Below, piece by piece: positions 17,582 to 24,670 of a stretch of 35,401 nt of DNA; within the stretch, counting starts at the first letter, position 1, and every line of letters starts with the position of its first letter. The position numbers and the translations under genes were made by a program. The stretch comes from Flavobacterium sp. (GTDB taxonomy: Bacteria > Bacteroidota > Bacteroidia > Flavobacteriales > Flavobacteriaceae), in contig QQUG01000068.1 of NCBI GenBank assembly GCA_008501705.1, positions 1-35,401 of the forward strand, read 5' to 3'. The notes under the pieces are model-generated. The model was not told the DNA's origin. It saw only the letters and a list, made by a program, of their open reading frames with translations, and ran no database searches.

Positions 17582-19489
17582 TTAAAGTACGTTATCCATG
17601 ATATCCTGTACTACTTCGGGATTTAGCAAGGTGCTGGTATCACCAAGGTTAGAGGTATCTCCGGAAGCGATCTTCCTAAGTATCCTTCGCATAATCTTAC
17701 CGGAACGGGTCTTGGGTAAACCGGAAGTGAACTGTATCTTTTCGAGCTTGGCGATAGGACCAATACGTTCGGTGATCAATTGATTGATCTCCTTTCTTAG
17801 ATTATCCTGGTTTCTTTCTTCCCCTGTCTCTTTCAAGATAACATACCCATACAAGGCGTTTCCTTTTATATCGTGGGGGAAACCTACAATGGCGCTTTCG
17901 GAAACCGCAGGATGTTCGTTCACGGCATCCTCAATTGGGGCAGTACCAAGATTATGGCCCGATACAATGATCACATCGTCTACCCTACCTGTTATCCGGT
18001 AATAACCGGTATGATTCCGCAAGGCGCCATCACCTGTGAAATATTTATTCTTAAAAGCAGAGAAATAAGTATCCTTATAGCGTTGGTGATCTCCCCAGAT
18101 GGTCCTGGCCATCGCCGGCCACGGAAATTTTATACATAAACGTCCCTCGGCCGGATTTCCAGTGATTTCCTCAGATTCTTCATTGATCAGGCAAGGTTGA
18201 ATACCCGGGAAAGGTAAGGTGGCAAAAGTTGGAATGGTTGGAGTTGCAAACGGAATAGGAGAGATCATGATTCCGCCGGTCTCGGTCTGCCACCAGGTAT
18301 CCACGATCGGACTCCTGGTTTTCCCTATATTTTCGTTATACCAGTGCCAGGCTTCTTCATTGATCGGTTCTCCAACGGTGCCCAGCACCTTCAGTGACGA
18401 CAGGTCGTAATTCTCAACAAAAGATAAGGGTTCTTTTGCAAGAGCTCTTATGGCAGTAGGTGCCGTATAAAATTGGTTAATACGATGTTTTTCTACCACT
18501 TGCCAGAAACGGCCGAGGTCCGGATAGGTAGGTACGCCTTCAAACATCACGGTAGTGGCACCATTGGTTAGAGGCCCATAGACAATATAACTATGTCCGG
18601 TAATCCATCCAATGTCTGCTGTGCACCAATAGATATCCTCATCATTGTATTGGAAAATGTTTTTAAAAGTATAGGCGGTGTAAACCATATACCCGGCAAT
18701 AGTATGAACCATTCCTTTCGGTTTTCCGGTCGACCCGGAGGTGTAAAGAATGAAAAGCGGATCTTCGGCATTCATTATTTCCGGCGGACAGTAGGAATCT
18801 GCATTGTCCAAAAGAGGTTGCATCCACAGATCACGTCCTTCCTGCATATCCACTTCAGAATGAATTCTTTTTACCACCAGAACAGTTTTTACACAATCAC
18901 AGGATACCAGGGCTTCGTCTACAATTCCTTTTAGATCGATGGTCTTTGTACCTCTGTAGGATCCGTCACTGGTAATCACCAACTTACAATCACTGTCGTT
19001 AATTCGCGTGGCAAGTGCGGTGGCTGAAAACCCGGCGAACACCACCGAATGAATAGCACCAATACGCGCGCAGGCCAGCACTGCAATGGCGAGTTCGGGG
19101 ATCATGGGTAAGTAGATACACACCCGATCACCCCTGCCAATTCCCCGGGCCTTTAAGACGTTGGCCATTCGGTTAACCCGCTGGGATAGCTCAGTATAAC
19201 TAATATGTTGTGCAGCTTCTTCAGGATTATTTGGCTCGAAAATAATGGCTGTTTTATCACCTTTCGCTGCCAGATGCCTATCGATACAATTTTCGGTGAT
19301 GTTCAATTGAGCTCCTTCAAACCATTTGATCTCCGGTTTGGTGAAGTCCCAATCTAAAACTTTATCCCATTTTTTTCTCCAGATAAAGTGTTCTTCGGCT
19401 ATTTCTTCCCAGAAAATTTCCGGATGTCGGACAGATTTTCGGTATACCTGGAAGTATTCTTCTAAATTTTTAATGTGAAATTGACTCAT
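17582..19489 (-). CDS. acs: Acetyl-CoA synthetase (AMP-forming)
   Basis: A 635-residue acyl-adenylate-forming enzyme turning acetate, ATP and CoA into acetyl-CoA. Motifs: YTSGSTGKPKGMVHT phosphate loop (about 250-264), the acetate-pocket region WWQTETGG (about 400), YRITGRVDDVIIVSGHNLG hinge (about 505), and LPKTRSGKIMRRILRK containing the catalytic C-terminal lysine that is the regulatory acetylation site in this family (about 595). Start MSQFHIKNLEEYFQ is normal for Acs. It is transcribed away from pccB's operon, with a hairpin right after the stop. Together with the carboxylases and the acetyl-CoA hydrolase at 34 kb it suggests acetate/propionate use. Confidence 0.95.
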   Translation of the reverse strand: MSQFHIKNLEEYFQVYRKSVRHPEIFWEEIAEEHFIWRKKWDKVLDWDFTKPEIKWFEGAQLNITENCIDRHLAAKGDKTAIIFEPNNPEEAAQHISYTELSQRVNRMANVLKARGIGRGDRVCIYLPMIPELAIAVLACARIGAIHSVVFAGFSATALATRINDSDCKLVITSDGSYRGTKTIDLKGIVDEALVSCDCVKTVLVVKRIHSEVDMQEGRDLWMQPLLDNADSYCPPEIMNAEDPLFILYTSGSTGKPKGMVHTIAGYMVYTAYTFKNIFQYNDEDIYWCTADIGWITGHSYIVYGPLTNGATTVMFEGVPTYPDLGRFWQVVEKHRINQFYTAPTAIRALAKEPLSFVENYDLSSLKVLGTVGEPINEEAWHWYNENIGKTRSPIVDTWWQTETGGIMISPIPFATPTIPTFATLPFPGIQPCLINEESEEITGNPAEGRLCIKFPWPAMARTIWGDHQRYKDTYFSAFKNKYFTGDGALRNHTGYYRITGRVDDVIIVSGHNLGTAPIEDAVNEHPAVSESAIVGFPHDIKGNALYGYVILKETGEERNQDNLRKEINQLITERIGPIAKLEKIQFTSGLPKTRSGKIMRRILRKIASGDTSNLGDTSTLLNPEVVQDIMDNVL

Positions 19490-19519
19490 GTATCGATTGT
19501 GTATTTAAGCGGTAGTGGA

Positions 19520-19915
19520 TTACCGCAATTCATTTTCCTTTTTATATTTTGAAATGGTCGCACCGGTGAACAGGATCACAAGGGACAGGAAGACCACAGT
19601 TAGGCAGAAAATTAAGGTGGTAATAAAGAAGTTGCCTCCTCTGAAATTAAAGTAATAGGTGATCATTCCTCCAAATATTAGCAGCAGAAAGCCGCCCCAC
19701 GCATAATTTTTCCTTGCAATGATGACCAGAACTAACAGGACGATCCAAGGGATACTGTTCGGACTATTCTTTATTAAGCCCGATAAGCCCCCGCCATAGG
19801 TCTCAGATCCCGAGATCAAAGAAAAAATAAAAAGGAGGATTCCTAGTATCAATAATAAAGCAATAGCCCAGTTATGGGCTATGCCAATTATTCTCATTTG
19901 TTTCTCGTTGATCAT
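19520..19915 (-). CDS. Small integral membrane protein, unknown function
   Basis: A 131-residue protein with four predicted membrane helices (about 12-34, 55-70, 72-90, 97-120), an acidic/basic N-terminus MINEKQMR and a basic C-terminal tail KYKKENELR. I do not recognise a named family. It lies 30 bases upstream of acs and 25 bases after the methyltransferase on the same strand, so it may be co-transcribed with either. Confidence 0.7.
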   Translation of the reverse strand: MINEKQMRIIGIAHNWAIALLLILGILLFIFSLISGSETYGGGLSGLIKNSPNSIPWIVLLVLVIIARKNYAWGGFLLLIFGGMITYYFNFRGGNFFITTLIFCLTVVFLSLVILFTGATISKYKKENELR

Positions 19916-19940
19916 AAAAACATCTCTTTAAAGGGTGTAA

Positions 19941-20753
19941 TTATTTCCTTGCAATAATTTCTGTCATCACCGGACAAAATATACTCGAACCATCGGTTTC
20001 CTCAAGTTCCCGAAGATCTTTGAGAGCTTTCTTTTTGTTTTCTTCTGAAAGATATCCGGTTTCAACAAGTCTGGGAAAATAACTGTGATAAAAGGTCTTC
20101 GGCCATTGCCAGTTAAGGTTATGAGGCGTAGCTATTTTCGCCATGGGCCTTACACTTTCTATATTCATTCCAAAACCTGAAAGTATTCCCGGTAGAAACC
20201 TCCCGATATTTATTTCCCCTTCCGAATCCTGAAAACTTTTCATTGCAGCAGCGATGGCGATCGAGAGCCCTTCTTTTCTTGGTTGAGTTTGGTGGGTGGT
20301 CCAGTCGTAATACTCATGGATCACCATTTTACCGCCCGGTTTTAAAGCGTGGTAGACTTTCTCTAAGATCCCCTTTGGATTAGGCAGCCACGCCAATGCC
20401 CAGCGGCAATACATTCCATCCAGGGAATTGGGTTGGAGTTTCATTTCGTTGAAATCGGCACAGGTAGCTTCGATATTTAAGTGTTGCAACTTACTGATCT
20501 CATTGAGGTGATGAATGTATCCTTCAGATTTATCCACGCCAATAACCTTCCCGGATTCACCGGCGATAAAGGCAAGTTCGCGGGCGCAGTATCCCGGTCC
20601 GCATCCAAGATCGAGCAATGTGTTTCCGGCATTAAATCCAGCCATGGCCCACCCCCGCTGCGCTTCTTCGGCCCAAACCTGGTGTTGTATACCCAGACGA
20701 ATAAGCTCCTGCTTATCGGTTCCCAGGATATAAGCTGTTGCTTCTTTCGGCAT
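19941..20753 (-). CDS. Class I SAM-dependent methyltransferase
   Basis: A 270-residue methyltransferase. The SAM-binding motif I is TLLDLGCGPGYCARELAF (about 45-62), followed by VIGVDKSEGYI (motif II acidic residue about 75) and the motif IV/post-I region LDGMYCRWALAWLPNPKG. The last ~90 residues are a helical cap with no recognised signature. Ubiquinone/menaquinone-type or small-molecule methylation are all possible; the substrate cannot be told. Convergent to nothing; same strand as the neighbouring small membrane protein. Confidence 0.8.
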   Translation of the reverse strand: MPKEATAYILGTDKQELIRLGIQHQVWAEEAQRGWAMAGFNAGNTLLDLGCGPGYCARELAFIAGESGKVIGVDKSEGYIHHLNEISKLQHLNIEATCADFNEMKLQPNSLDGMYCRWALAWLPNPKGILEKVYHALKPGGKMVIHEYYDWTTHQTQPRKEGLSIAIAAAMKSFQDSEGEINIGRFLPGILSGFGMNIESVRPMAKIATPHNLNWQWPKTFYHSYFPRLVETGYLSEENKKKALKDLRELEETDGSSIFCPVMTEIIARK

Positions 20754-20819
20754 GTAAAAAATTTATTTAAAGATAAGAAGATTGTGCCGAAGTGATTAAG
20801 ATCAAGACTTAATTTTAGC

Positions 20820-21605
20820 CTAATTTGCAGCAGGTTTTTTCCAAATAGTTTGCTTGTTGATCATTAGTTTCTCGCCACGGCGTTTTTTATACAGGAGGGT
20901 GAGTACTATGATCATAGCAATGGTAATGAGCCTGAATATATTCGCGTATAGACTTCCAAATGCGTTATCACTCACGGAGAACAGTTCCCAGGAAAAATTC
21001 ATTAATAAATGTAAGAACACAGCCGCCCACAGGTTATATTTCCATTCTGTATAAACCCATGAGAACAACAGGCCTCCCAAAAAAGTAACAAGGAAGATAC
21101 CGATCAATTCTCCAGGATCGGTGCTTTGGTACAAGTGGACCGCACCAAACAATAAGGCCCCCAAAATAACGGAGGGGATAAACCCTAGTCTCGTATATCG
21201 AAATAATTGCCCGAACAGAAAACTCCTGAAATACAACTCTTCAAAAAATGCCGCGGCAACCATTAAAATTAGAAATGTATTAAGTGAAATGTCTTGATTG
21301 AATTCAAAGACAAACGCAAATCCCACGAACATGGGTAAGGTGCAAAGAAGCGCAAATAAAAACCCTTTTGTAAGTGAAGATCGAAGCCCCAGGCTTTGAA
21401 AAAAGTTCTTTCGTCCGTGTAAAATTAAAACGCTTATGAAAATGGGAATCCCTACTATGGTATAGGCTATGATGTGACTTACCCCCATCTGTCCTATCCC
21501 GTGAAAGATGGACTTTCGTAATTCTCGGAAAAATAATTCATCAATAAAGAAATATACTCCGAATGCCAGTACAGTAATTAATGAAACTTTTAAAGATTTG
21601 CTCAT
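20820..21605 (-). CDS. CPBP-family intramembrane metalloprotease
   Basis: A 261-residue polytopic membrane protein of the CPBP (CaaX protease/bacteriocin-processing, Abi) family. The three conserved motifs are visible: EELYFR (EExxxR, about residue 143), FGAVHLYQ (FxxxH, about 178) and FLHLLMNFSWE (HxxxN, about 220). It has roughly seven to eight membrane segments. Possible roles are processing of prenylated or membrane peptides; the target is unknown. Its start is 42 bases from the left end of the transposon, so its promoter region was separated from the former upstream DNA (now near ssb) by that insertion. Confidence 0.88.
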   Translation of the reverse strand: MSKSLKVSLITVLAFGVYFFIDELFFRELRKSIFHGIGQMGVSHIIAYTIVGIPIFISVLILHGRKNFFQSLGLRSSLTKGFLFALLCTLPMFVGFAFVFEFNQDISLNTFLILMVAAAFFEELYFRSFLFGQLFRYTRLGFIPSVILGALLFGAVHLYQSTDPGELIGIFLVTFLGGLLFSWVYTEWKYNLWAAVFLHLLMNFSWELFSVSDNAFGSLYANIFRLITIAMIIVLTLLYKKRRGEKLMINKQTIWKKPAAN

Positions 21606-21638
21606 TTTGAACTAGTTTAAGTATATAATATAGACGTA

Positions 21639-21646
21639 ATTCTTAG
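21639..21646. repeat. Left target-site duplication
   Basis: ATTCTTAG directly precedes the left inverted repeat and recurs in the same orientation right after the right inverted repeat (24619-24626). An 8-bp duplication is what IS1595-family elements are known to make. Confidence 0.93.
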
Positions 21647-21671
21647 GGCACTTATATACCACTTACCACAA
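21647..21671 (+). repeat. Left terminal inverted repeat
   Basis: Begins GGCACTTATATAC, continues CAC, then TTACCACAA. It is the reverse complement of 24594-24618 except for the central three bases. Confidence 0.93.
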
Positions 21672-21748
21672 GAAAAATTAAAAGTGCAAATCCATTAGGA
21701 TATGGCGGGCATAACTAAAACTGTTAAACTCTGAGATGGAGACTTAGG

Positions 21749-22273
21749 TTAGTATTTGTCCGCCTTCGCTTTTAATGAGATTAACAACTCCAGATCAAGA
21801 ATCATAACGCCTACTTTATCGGCCAATTTTGTATAATCATCAACAATCGATTTATTGATATTAAACACCTTGTTACCTACGCTATTTTTACTTGTTTTAG
21901 ACCAACTCAATACTGCATAGTCTTTTTGGTTGTAATCAGGTCTTTTGTGAGCAACTATGTTGCGAGTACTCATTAATTTGTCAATATCACTAAAAAAAGT
22001 ACTCCTTGTTTTTAAAAAATCTGGAAAATCTTTTTTAATAATATATTGAAGTATCAAATTTTTAGCATGGAATCCTATTGAAATAGAGTTGTCAAACGCA
22101 CCAATTGTATTTAAAATGTTCTGTAATTGGTTTGATGAAAAATATCGCCCTATTGCGATATCCATTCTAAATTCTAATAGGATTGCGGATTGAATTATTT
22201 TTCCGCGATAATACGCAGAAATATCTTCATTGGTTGTTAAGTTTAATGATTCCATATGTGTTATTTTACACAT
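21749..22273 (-). CDS. HEPN-like protein with Rx4H motif (transposon passenger)
   Basis: A 174-residue, mainly helical protein. Residues about 105-112 read STRNIVAHKRP, giving Arg-x4-His, the catalytic signature of HEPN-domain RNases; the surrounding helices (IIQSAILLEFRMDIAIGRYF; FFSDIDKLMSTRNIVAHK; KLADKVGVMILDLELLISL) fit the four-helix HEPN arrangement. HEPN proteins are common in toxin-antitoxin and abortive-infection systems, but housekeeping HEPN-like (RiboL-PSP, DUF4145-type) proteins share the motif, so activity is not proven. Start is the ATG at 22273; the ATG at 22255 is also possible. A short inverted repeat (ATGTG/CACAT) flanks the starts. Encoded inside the IS1595-type element, next to the 68-residue gene. 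Confidence 0.6.
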   Translation of the reverse strand: MCKITHMESLNLTTNEDISAYYRGKIIQSAILLEFRMDIAIGRYFSSNQLQNILNTIGAFDNSISIGFHAKNLILQYIIKKDFPDFLKTRSTFFSDIDKLMSTRNIVAHKRPDYNQKDYAVLSWSKTSKNSVGNKVFNINKSIVDDYTKLADKVGVMILDLELLISLKAKADKY

Positions 22274-22297
22274 GAAAATTAAACAAAACAGGTAAGT

Positions 22298-22504
22298 TTA
22301 GTAATGCTTAACCTTAAAAACCTTGTAATTTTTATAGGTTACTGGGTAGGTTTTTTTGCGTACGATTGTATTATAAGAGTAGAAATCTTTTCCGGCCAGG
22401 AAATCACAAACCTTTTTCAAGTTTCCAAAAGTTCCAAGCACATTATCTCCATCTAGTAAAACGAAGTACTCTAAGTTTTCTTGACGCTCTTTGTATGTAG
22501 ACAT
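22298..22504 (-). CDS. Small uncharacterised protein (68 residues), transposon passenger
   Basis: Begins MSTYKERQENLEYFVLLDGD and ends in a lysine/tyrosine-rich tail (YKNYKVFKVKHY). There is no family I can name. The composition (charged, mixed alpha/beta, repeated aromatic residues) is like small DNA-related phage or plasmid proteins. It reads away from the transposase; TATATTTG on the minus strand (22516-22509) is its likely -7 box, giving a nearly leaderless message. It is 24 bases upstream of the HEPN-like gene on the same strand, so both are probably one transcript. It could be the regulator or partner of the HEPN-like protein; that is a guess from position. Confidence 0.6.
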   Translation of the reverse strand: MSTYKERQENLEYFVLLDGDNVLGTFGNLKKVCDFLAGKDFYSYNTIVRKKTYPVTYKNYKVFKVKHY

Positions 22505-22532
22505 AGGACAAATATAGTATAATTATATCAAA

Positions 22533-22584
22533 ATAACCGAATATAATTGTATTTTTATTTGTATATGTCAATATATTCGGTTAT
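22533..22584. promoter_or_regulatory. 13-bp inverted repeat between divergent transposon genes (operator candidate)
   Basis: ATAACCGAATATA (22533-22545) and its exact reverse complement TATATTCGGTTAT (22572-22584) are separated by 26 bases. The right copy overlaps the transposase -7 box; the left copy lies about 17 bases upstream of the minus-strand -7 box, over its -33 region. A protein binding both would control both directions. Confidence 0.6.
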
Positions 22585-22589
22585 ATTTG
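22582..22589 (+). promoter_or_regulatory. Transposase promoter -7 box
   Basis: TATATTTG, an exact TAnnTTTG match, 21 bases before the ATG at 22611. It rules out the upstream in-frame TTG at 22587 as start. Confidence 0.6.
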
Positions 22590-22610
22590 TATAACAAAAC
22601 TAAGGAAATA

Positions 22611-23543
22611 ATGAATTTCAAATCACTACCACAGCTTTTAGACTACTTCAGAGAAGAAAGTACTTGTATTGAATATTACGAGCAGATCCGTTGGAATGGT
22701 AATGTAGTTTGCCCACATTGTAATAGTGAGAACCCTTATAAAACGAAACGAGGCCACAGATGCAGTAATAAAGATTGTAAGAAGGATTTTACCGTAAAGG
22801 TTGGTACTATCTTTGAAAACTCTAAAATTCCTCTTAGAACGTGGTTTGCTGCTATATTCTTAGCCACTAACCATAAGAAAGGTATTTCAAGTGTTCAATT
22901 AGCAAGTGATTTAGGAATCACACAAAAAACAGCTTGGTTTGTACTTCATAGAATACGCGAAATGCTAAAGGATAAAGCACCTAAAATGATAGGTACTACC
23001 AATATGGTAGAGATTGATGAAGCTTACTTAGGAGGACGTGAGAAAAACAAGCATTTCGGGAAACAACGTTCAAATGAGAACCCGGACTTACGAAATGACG
23101 GTACTCCTTACCAACCTAAGAAGATGGTAGTAGGCTTTGTTGAGCGTGGCGGGGACATCATTGTAAAGCACGTTGCACGTGCCACCAAAGAAGAAATTTT
23201 ACCGCTACTAGGAAAACACGTTGCAAAAGGTTCGGAGGTTCACACCGATGAAAGCATTATTTACAACAAAGTAGGTAGAACGTTTACTCATAAGACGGTT
23301 GTACATTCAGCCAGTCAGTATGTAGTAGGGAACTGCCATACTAACACAATAGAGAACTTTTGGAGCCAGTTAAAGCGTGGAATTAATGGAATATACCATC
23401 ACGTTAGTGAGAAGCATTTAGAGCGTTATTTAGACGAATATGCAAACCGTTACAATACTCGTAAGCTGTCTAGCCAGGAACGTTTTGAGCTGTTTTTAGA
23501 GCAAAGTGAAAGCAGACTCACATATAATGACTTGGTTTGTTAG
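22611..23543 (+). CDS. IS1595-family transposase
   Basis: A 310-residue transposase from the ATG at 22611 (MNFKSLPQLLDYF). The N-terminus has a zinc ribbon of the family: CPHC ... HRCSNKDCKKDF (about residues 35-55). The DDE-type catalytic region shows the first Asp in VEIDEAYLGGREKNKH (about 132), the second Asp in HTDESIIYN (about 210), and the family's C-terminal block NTIENFWSQLKRGINGIYHHVS (about 252-273), where the third acidic/Asn position lies. No frameshift or stop is seen. It moves the element bounded by the repeats at 21647 and 24618. Confidence 0.95.
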   Translation: MNFKSLPQLLDYFREESTCIEYYEQIRWNGNVVCPHCNSENPYKTKRGHRCSNKDCKKDFTVKVGTIFENSKIPLRTWFAAIFLATNHKKGISSVQLASDLGITQKTAWFVLHRIREMLKDKAPKMIGTTNMVEIDEAYLGGREKNKHFGKQRSNENPDLRNDGTPYQPKKMVVGFVERGGDIIVKHVARATKEEILPLLGKHVAKGSEVHTDESIIYNKVGRTFTHKTVVHSASQYVVGNCHTNTIENFWSQLKRGINGIYHHVSEKHLERYLDEYANRYNTRKLSSQERFELFLEQSESRLTYNDLVC

Positions 23544-23677
23544 TAATAGTGTATTTCATCGAACTTATTTGCGCATTGTCGATTCAAAAGTTTGCATAAC
23601 TGGATTATTATTGTATATTTAATGCTGAAACTTTCCCCATTTAATGAACGTTAATAAAGTATTTAATATGAATTTCA

Positions 23678-23685
23678 TACTTTTG
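23678..23685 (+). promoter_or_regulatory. Promoter -7 box for HicB-like/HicA-like operon
   Basis: TACTTTTG matches TAnnTTTG, about 60 bases before the HicB-like ATG at 23746. It implies the pair has its own promoter, separate from the transposase. Confidence 0.5.
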
Positions 23686-23745
23686 CACACTTTTTGTCGT
23701 TTATTAAATCAAAATTAAAACTAACGGCTATAATTTGAAAAACCA

Positions 23746-24000
23746 ATGATTCAAGTAACAGGGTATATTGAACAGCATGGAAATATGTTCTTAGGTTGGA
23801 CCGACAGCTTTATAGGCATTGCGGCTCAGGGCAAAACCGAAAAAGAAGTTATGTCTAAATTACTATTGCTAATACGGATTAAAATTGCCTTTGATTATAA
23901 ACTTCCATTACTTAGCGTAAACGCTAAGACTCTCCCCGAGGATTTTGACCTTTCAAAGGTTTCTTGGAAGGAGAATGGATCATTTGAATTACAGTTATAG
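23746..24000 (+). CDS. HicB-like antitoxin candidate
   Basis: An 84-residue protein. Residues about 5-45 (GYIEQHGNMFLGWTDSFIGIAAQGKTEKEVMSKL, in parts) resemble the HicB partial RNase H fold: a first strand, the turn before 'GIAAQGKTEKE' and the first helix. There is no recognisable DNA-binding tail (ribbon-helix-helix or HTH), which many HicB antitoxins have, so self-regulation may need another factor. Stop is 6 bases before the HicA-like gene. Divergent from known HicB, so this is a moderate call. Confidence 0.5.
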   Translation: MIQVTGYIEQHGNMFLGWTDSFIGIAAQGKTEKEVMSKLLLLIRIKIAFDYKLPLLSVNAKTLPEDFDLSKVSWKENGSFELQL

Positions 24001-24006
24001 TGTAAA

Positions 24007-24270
24007 ATGGTTATACAGCACTGCGATTATCAAAAGTTTCTCGACTATTTGGCGACTAAAGGGTGGGAGGTAATTTCAAACGAGTATTGGGAAGAACATA
24101 ATGTTGTAATGATAGGAAAAGGTAAAAAATCTTTCCCTTTATTACTAGAAGACTTCTATTATTATTTTAAGGTCAATAAAATATGTGATTCGATTGGGGT
24201 TGAAAGACCGCCTAAATCGCATAGCATTTATAAAGTTTCAACAACTGTTTTAAATGAAGAAGAAGAATAA
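24007..24270 (+). CDS. HicA-like toxin candidate
   Basis: An 87-residue protein with a HicA-like layout: helix YQKFLDYLATKGWEVI, then EYWEEHNVVMIG where the His aligns with the conserved HicA catalytic His (GSHH region), a basic loop KGKKSFPLL, and a second helix. HicA toxins are mRNA interferases with a dsRNA-binding fold. The His-His pair is reduced to one His, and the usual Ser is replaced by Glu, so it may be inactive or act differently. It follows the HicB-like gene by 6 bases and its end overlaps the next small gene by 17 bases. Confidence 0.45.
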   Translation: MVIQHCDYQKFLDYLATKGWEVISNEYWEEHNVVMIGKGKKSFPLLLEDFYYYFKVNKICDSIGVERPPKSHSIYKVSTTVLNEEEE

Positions 24271-24376
24271 AATTAAGCGCGCTTACAAGGACGAAAAGAA
24301 ATTAACGATTGACGGCACGCTAGACGATGTTCTTAAGGTTTCTGTTCCTAAACCAAAGGAAAAGGAAGCAAAATAG
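24254..24376 (+). CDS. 40-residue basic protein, third gene of the HicB/A-like operon
   Basis: MKKKNKIKRAYKDEKKLTID and then GTLDDVLKVSVPKPKEKEAK. Strongly basic at the start, with a GTLDDVLK segment I believe recurs in small Bacteroidota proteins. Start overlaps the HicA-like gene (ATG 24254, stop of HicA-like at 24270), so it would be translationally coupled. Function unknown; a chance frame is possible but the residue use looks like real coding sequence. Confidence 0.5.
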   Translation: MKKKNKIKRAYKDEKKLTIDGTLDDVLKVSVPKPKEKEAK

Positions 24377-24377
24377 C

Positions 24378-24537
24378 ATTACGTTGCGTTTTTGGGCGTA
24401 AACTGGGGGAACCGCCATTAAACGGTATGGGAACCAGTAAGACGTAATACGTTCAATGACATACGGAAGCGGTTTAGTCTTAAAGACTGGCGATAGCCTA
24501 TGCTCTGTACCTGAAAAGGATAACCATAGACCGTATG
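24378..24537 (+). ncRNA. Folded two-domain RNA candidate at transposon right end
   Basis: Domain 1 nests ATTACGT/ACGTAAT (24378-24384 / 24442-24448), ACTGG/CCAGT (24402-24406 / 24434-24438) and ACCG/CGGT (24411-24414 / 24423-24426). Domain 2 is closed by CATACGG/CCGTATG (24460-24466 / 24531-24537) and contains AGTCTT/AAGACT (24476-24488), GGC-GATA-GCC (24489-24498), CTATG/CATAG (24498-24502 / 24525-24529), and CCT-GAAA-AGG with a GNRA loop (24510-24519). I do not recognise a named RNA class. It follows the 40-residue gene and ends 57 bases before the right inverted repeat, so it belongs to the element. It could be a 3' untranslated region, a separate small RNA, or DNA hairpins. The rest of the 24377-24778 gap holds the repeat, target duplication, 10-bp repeats and the ssb leader. 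Confidence 0.5.
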
Positions 24538-24593
24538 GCCTGTATATCTCAAAAAAATCCAATCCCGGATTAACATAAAAACTCTATTCTACT

Positions 24594-24618
24594 TTGTGGT
24601 AACACGTATATAAGTGCC
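24594..24618 (-). repeat. Right terminal inverted repeat
   Basis: Reads TTGTGGTAA, CAC, GTATATAAGTGCC on the plus strand; 22 of 25 bases match the left end in inverse. Confidence 0.93.
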
Positions 24619-24626
24619 ATTCTTAG
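24619..24626. repeat. Right target-site duplication
   Basis: ATTCTTAG, identical to 21639-21646. Confidence 0.93.
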
Positions 24627-24643
24627 GGAAATAGTTGCCTCGT

Positions 24644-24670
24644 ACAAACGTTTACAAACGACTATAAACG
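24644..24670 (+). repeat. Three 10-bp-spaced repeats upstream of ssb
   Basis: ACAAACG (24644), ACAAACG (24654) and ATAAACG (24664) recur at exactly one helical turn, followed by a weaker GTAAAT at 24674. This spacing suits protein binding on one face of the DNA. They are 109 bases before the ssb start and just outside the transposon. Confidence 0.5.

Larger units (their letters stand above)
21647..24618. mobile_element. Complete IS1595-family element with passenger genes (2972 bp)
   Basis: Bounded by 25-bp inverted repeats: the left starts GGCACTTATATAC, the right ends GTATATAAGTGCC. Twenty-two of 25 bases agree, and the three mismatches are together in the middle. An exact 8-bp duplication ATTCTTAG flanks it. 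Inside are an IS1595-type transposase (22611-23543), a HEPN-like gene and a 68-residue gene on the minus strand, and a HicB-like gene, a HicA-like gene and a 40-residue gene on the plus strand, then a structured non-coding region. It is far longer than a plain IS1595-family element (about 1 kb); this family is known to include passenger-gene carriers. All parts look intact, so the element may be recent and active. It sits between the CPBP protease gene and ssb. Confidence 0.92.

Noticed and set aside
22587-22610. N-terminal extension of the transposase
   Set aside because: It would start with a TTG inside the -7 box TATATTTG; the ATG at 22611 fits the family start.
24254-24376. Frameshifted remnant of a longer gene
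   Set aside because: On careful re-reading the frame is open and closed by its own TAG at 24374-24376, with no need for an indel.
24320-24562. 80-residue minus-strand reading frame at the transposon right end
   Set aside because: Needs a TTG start, overlaps the plus-strand 40-residue gene and the folded region, and has no promoter or recognised similarity; the pairing explains the sequence better.
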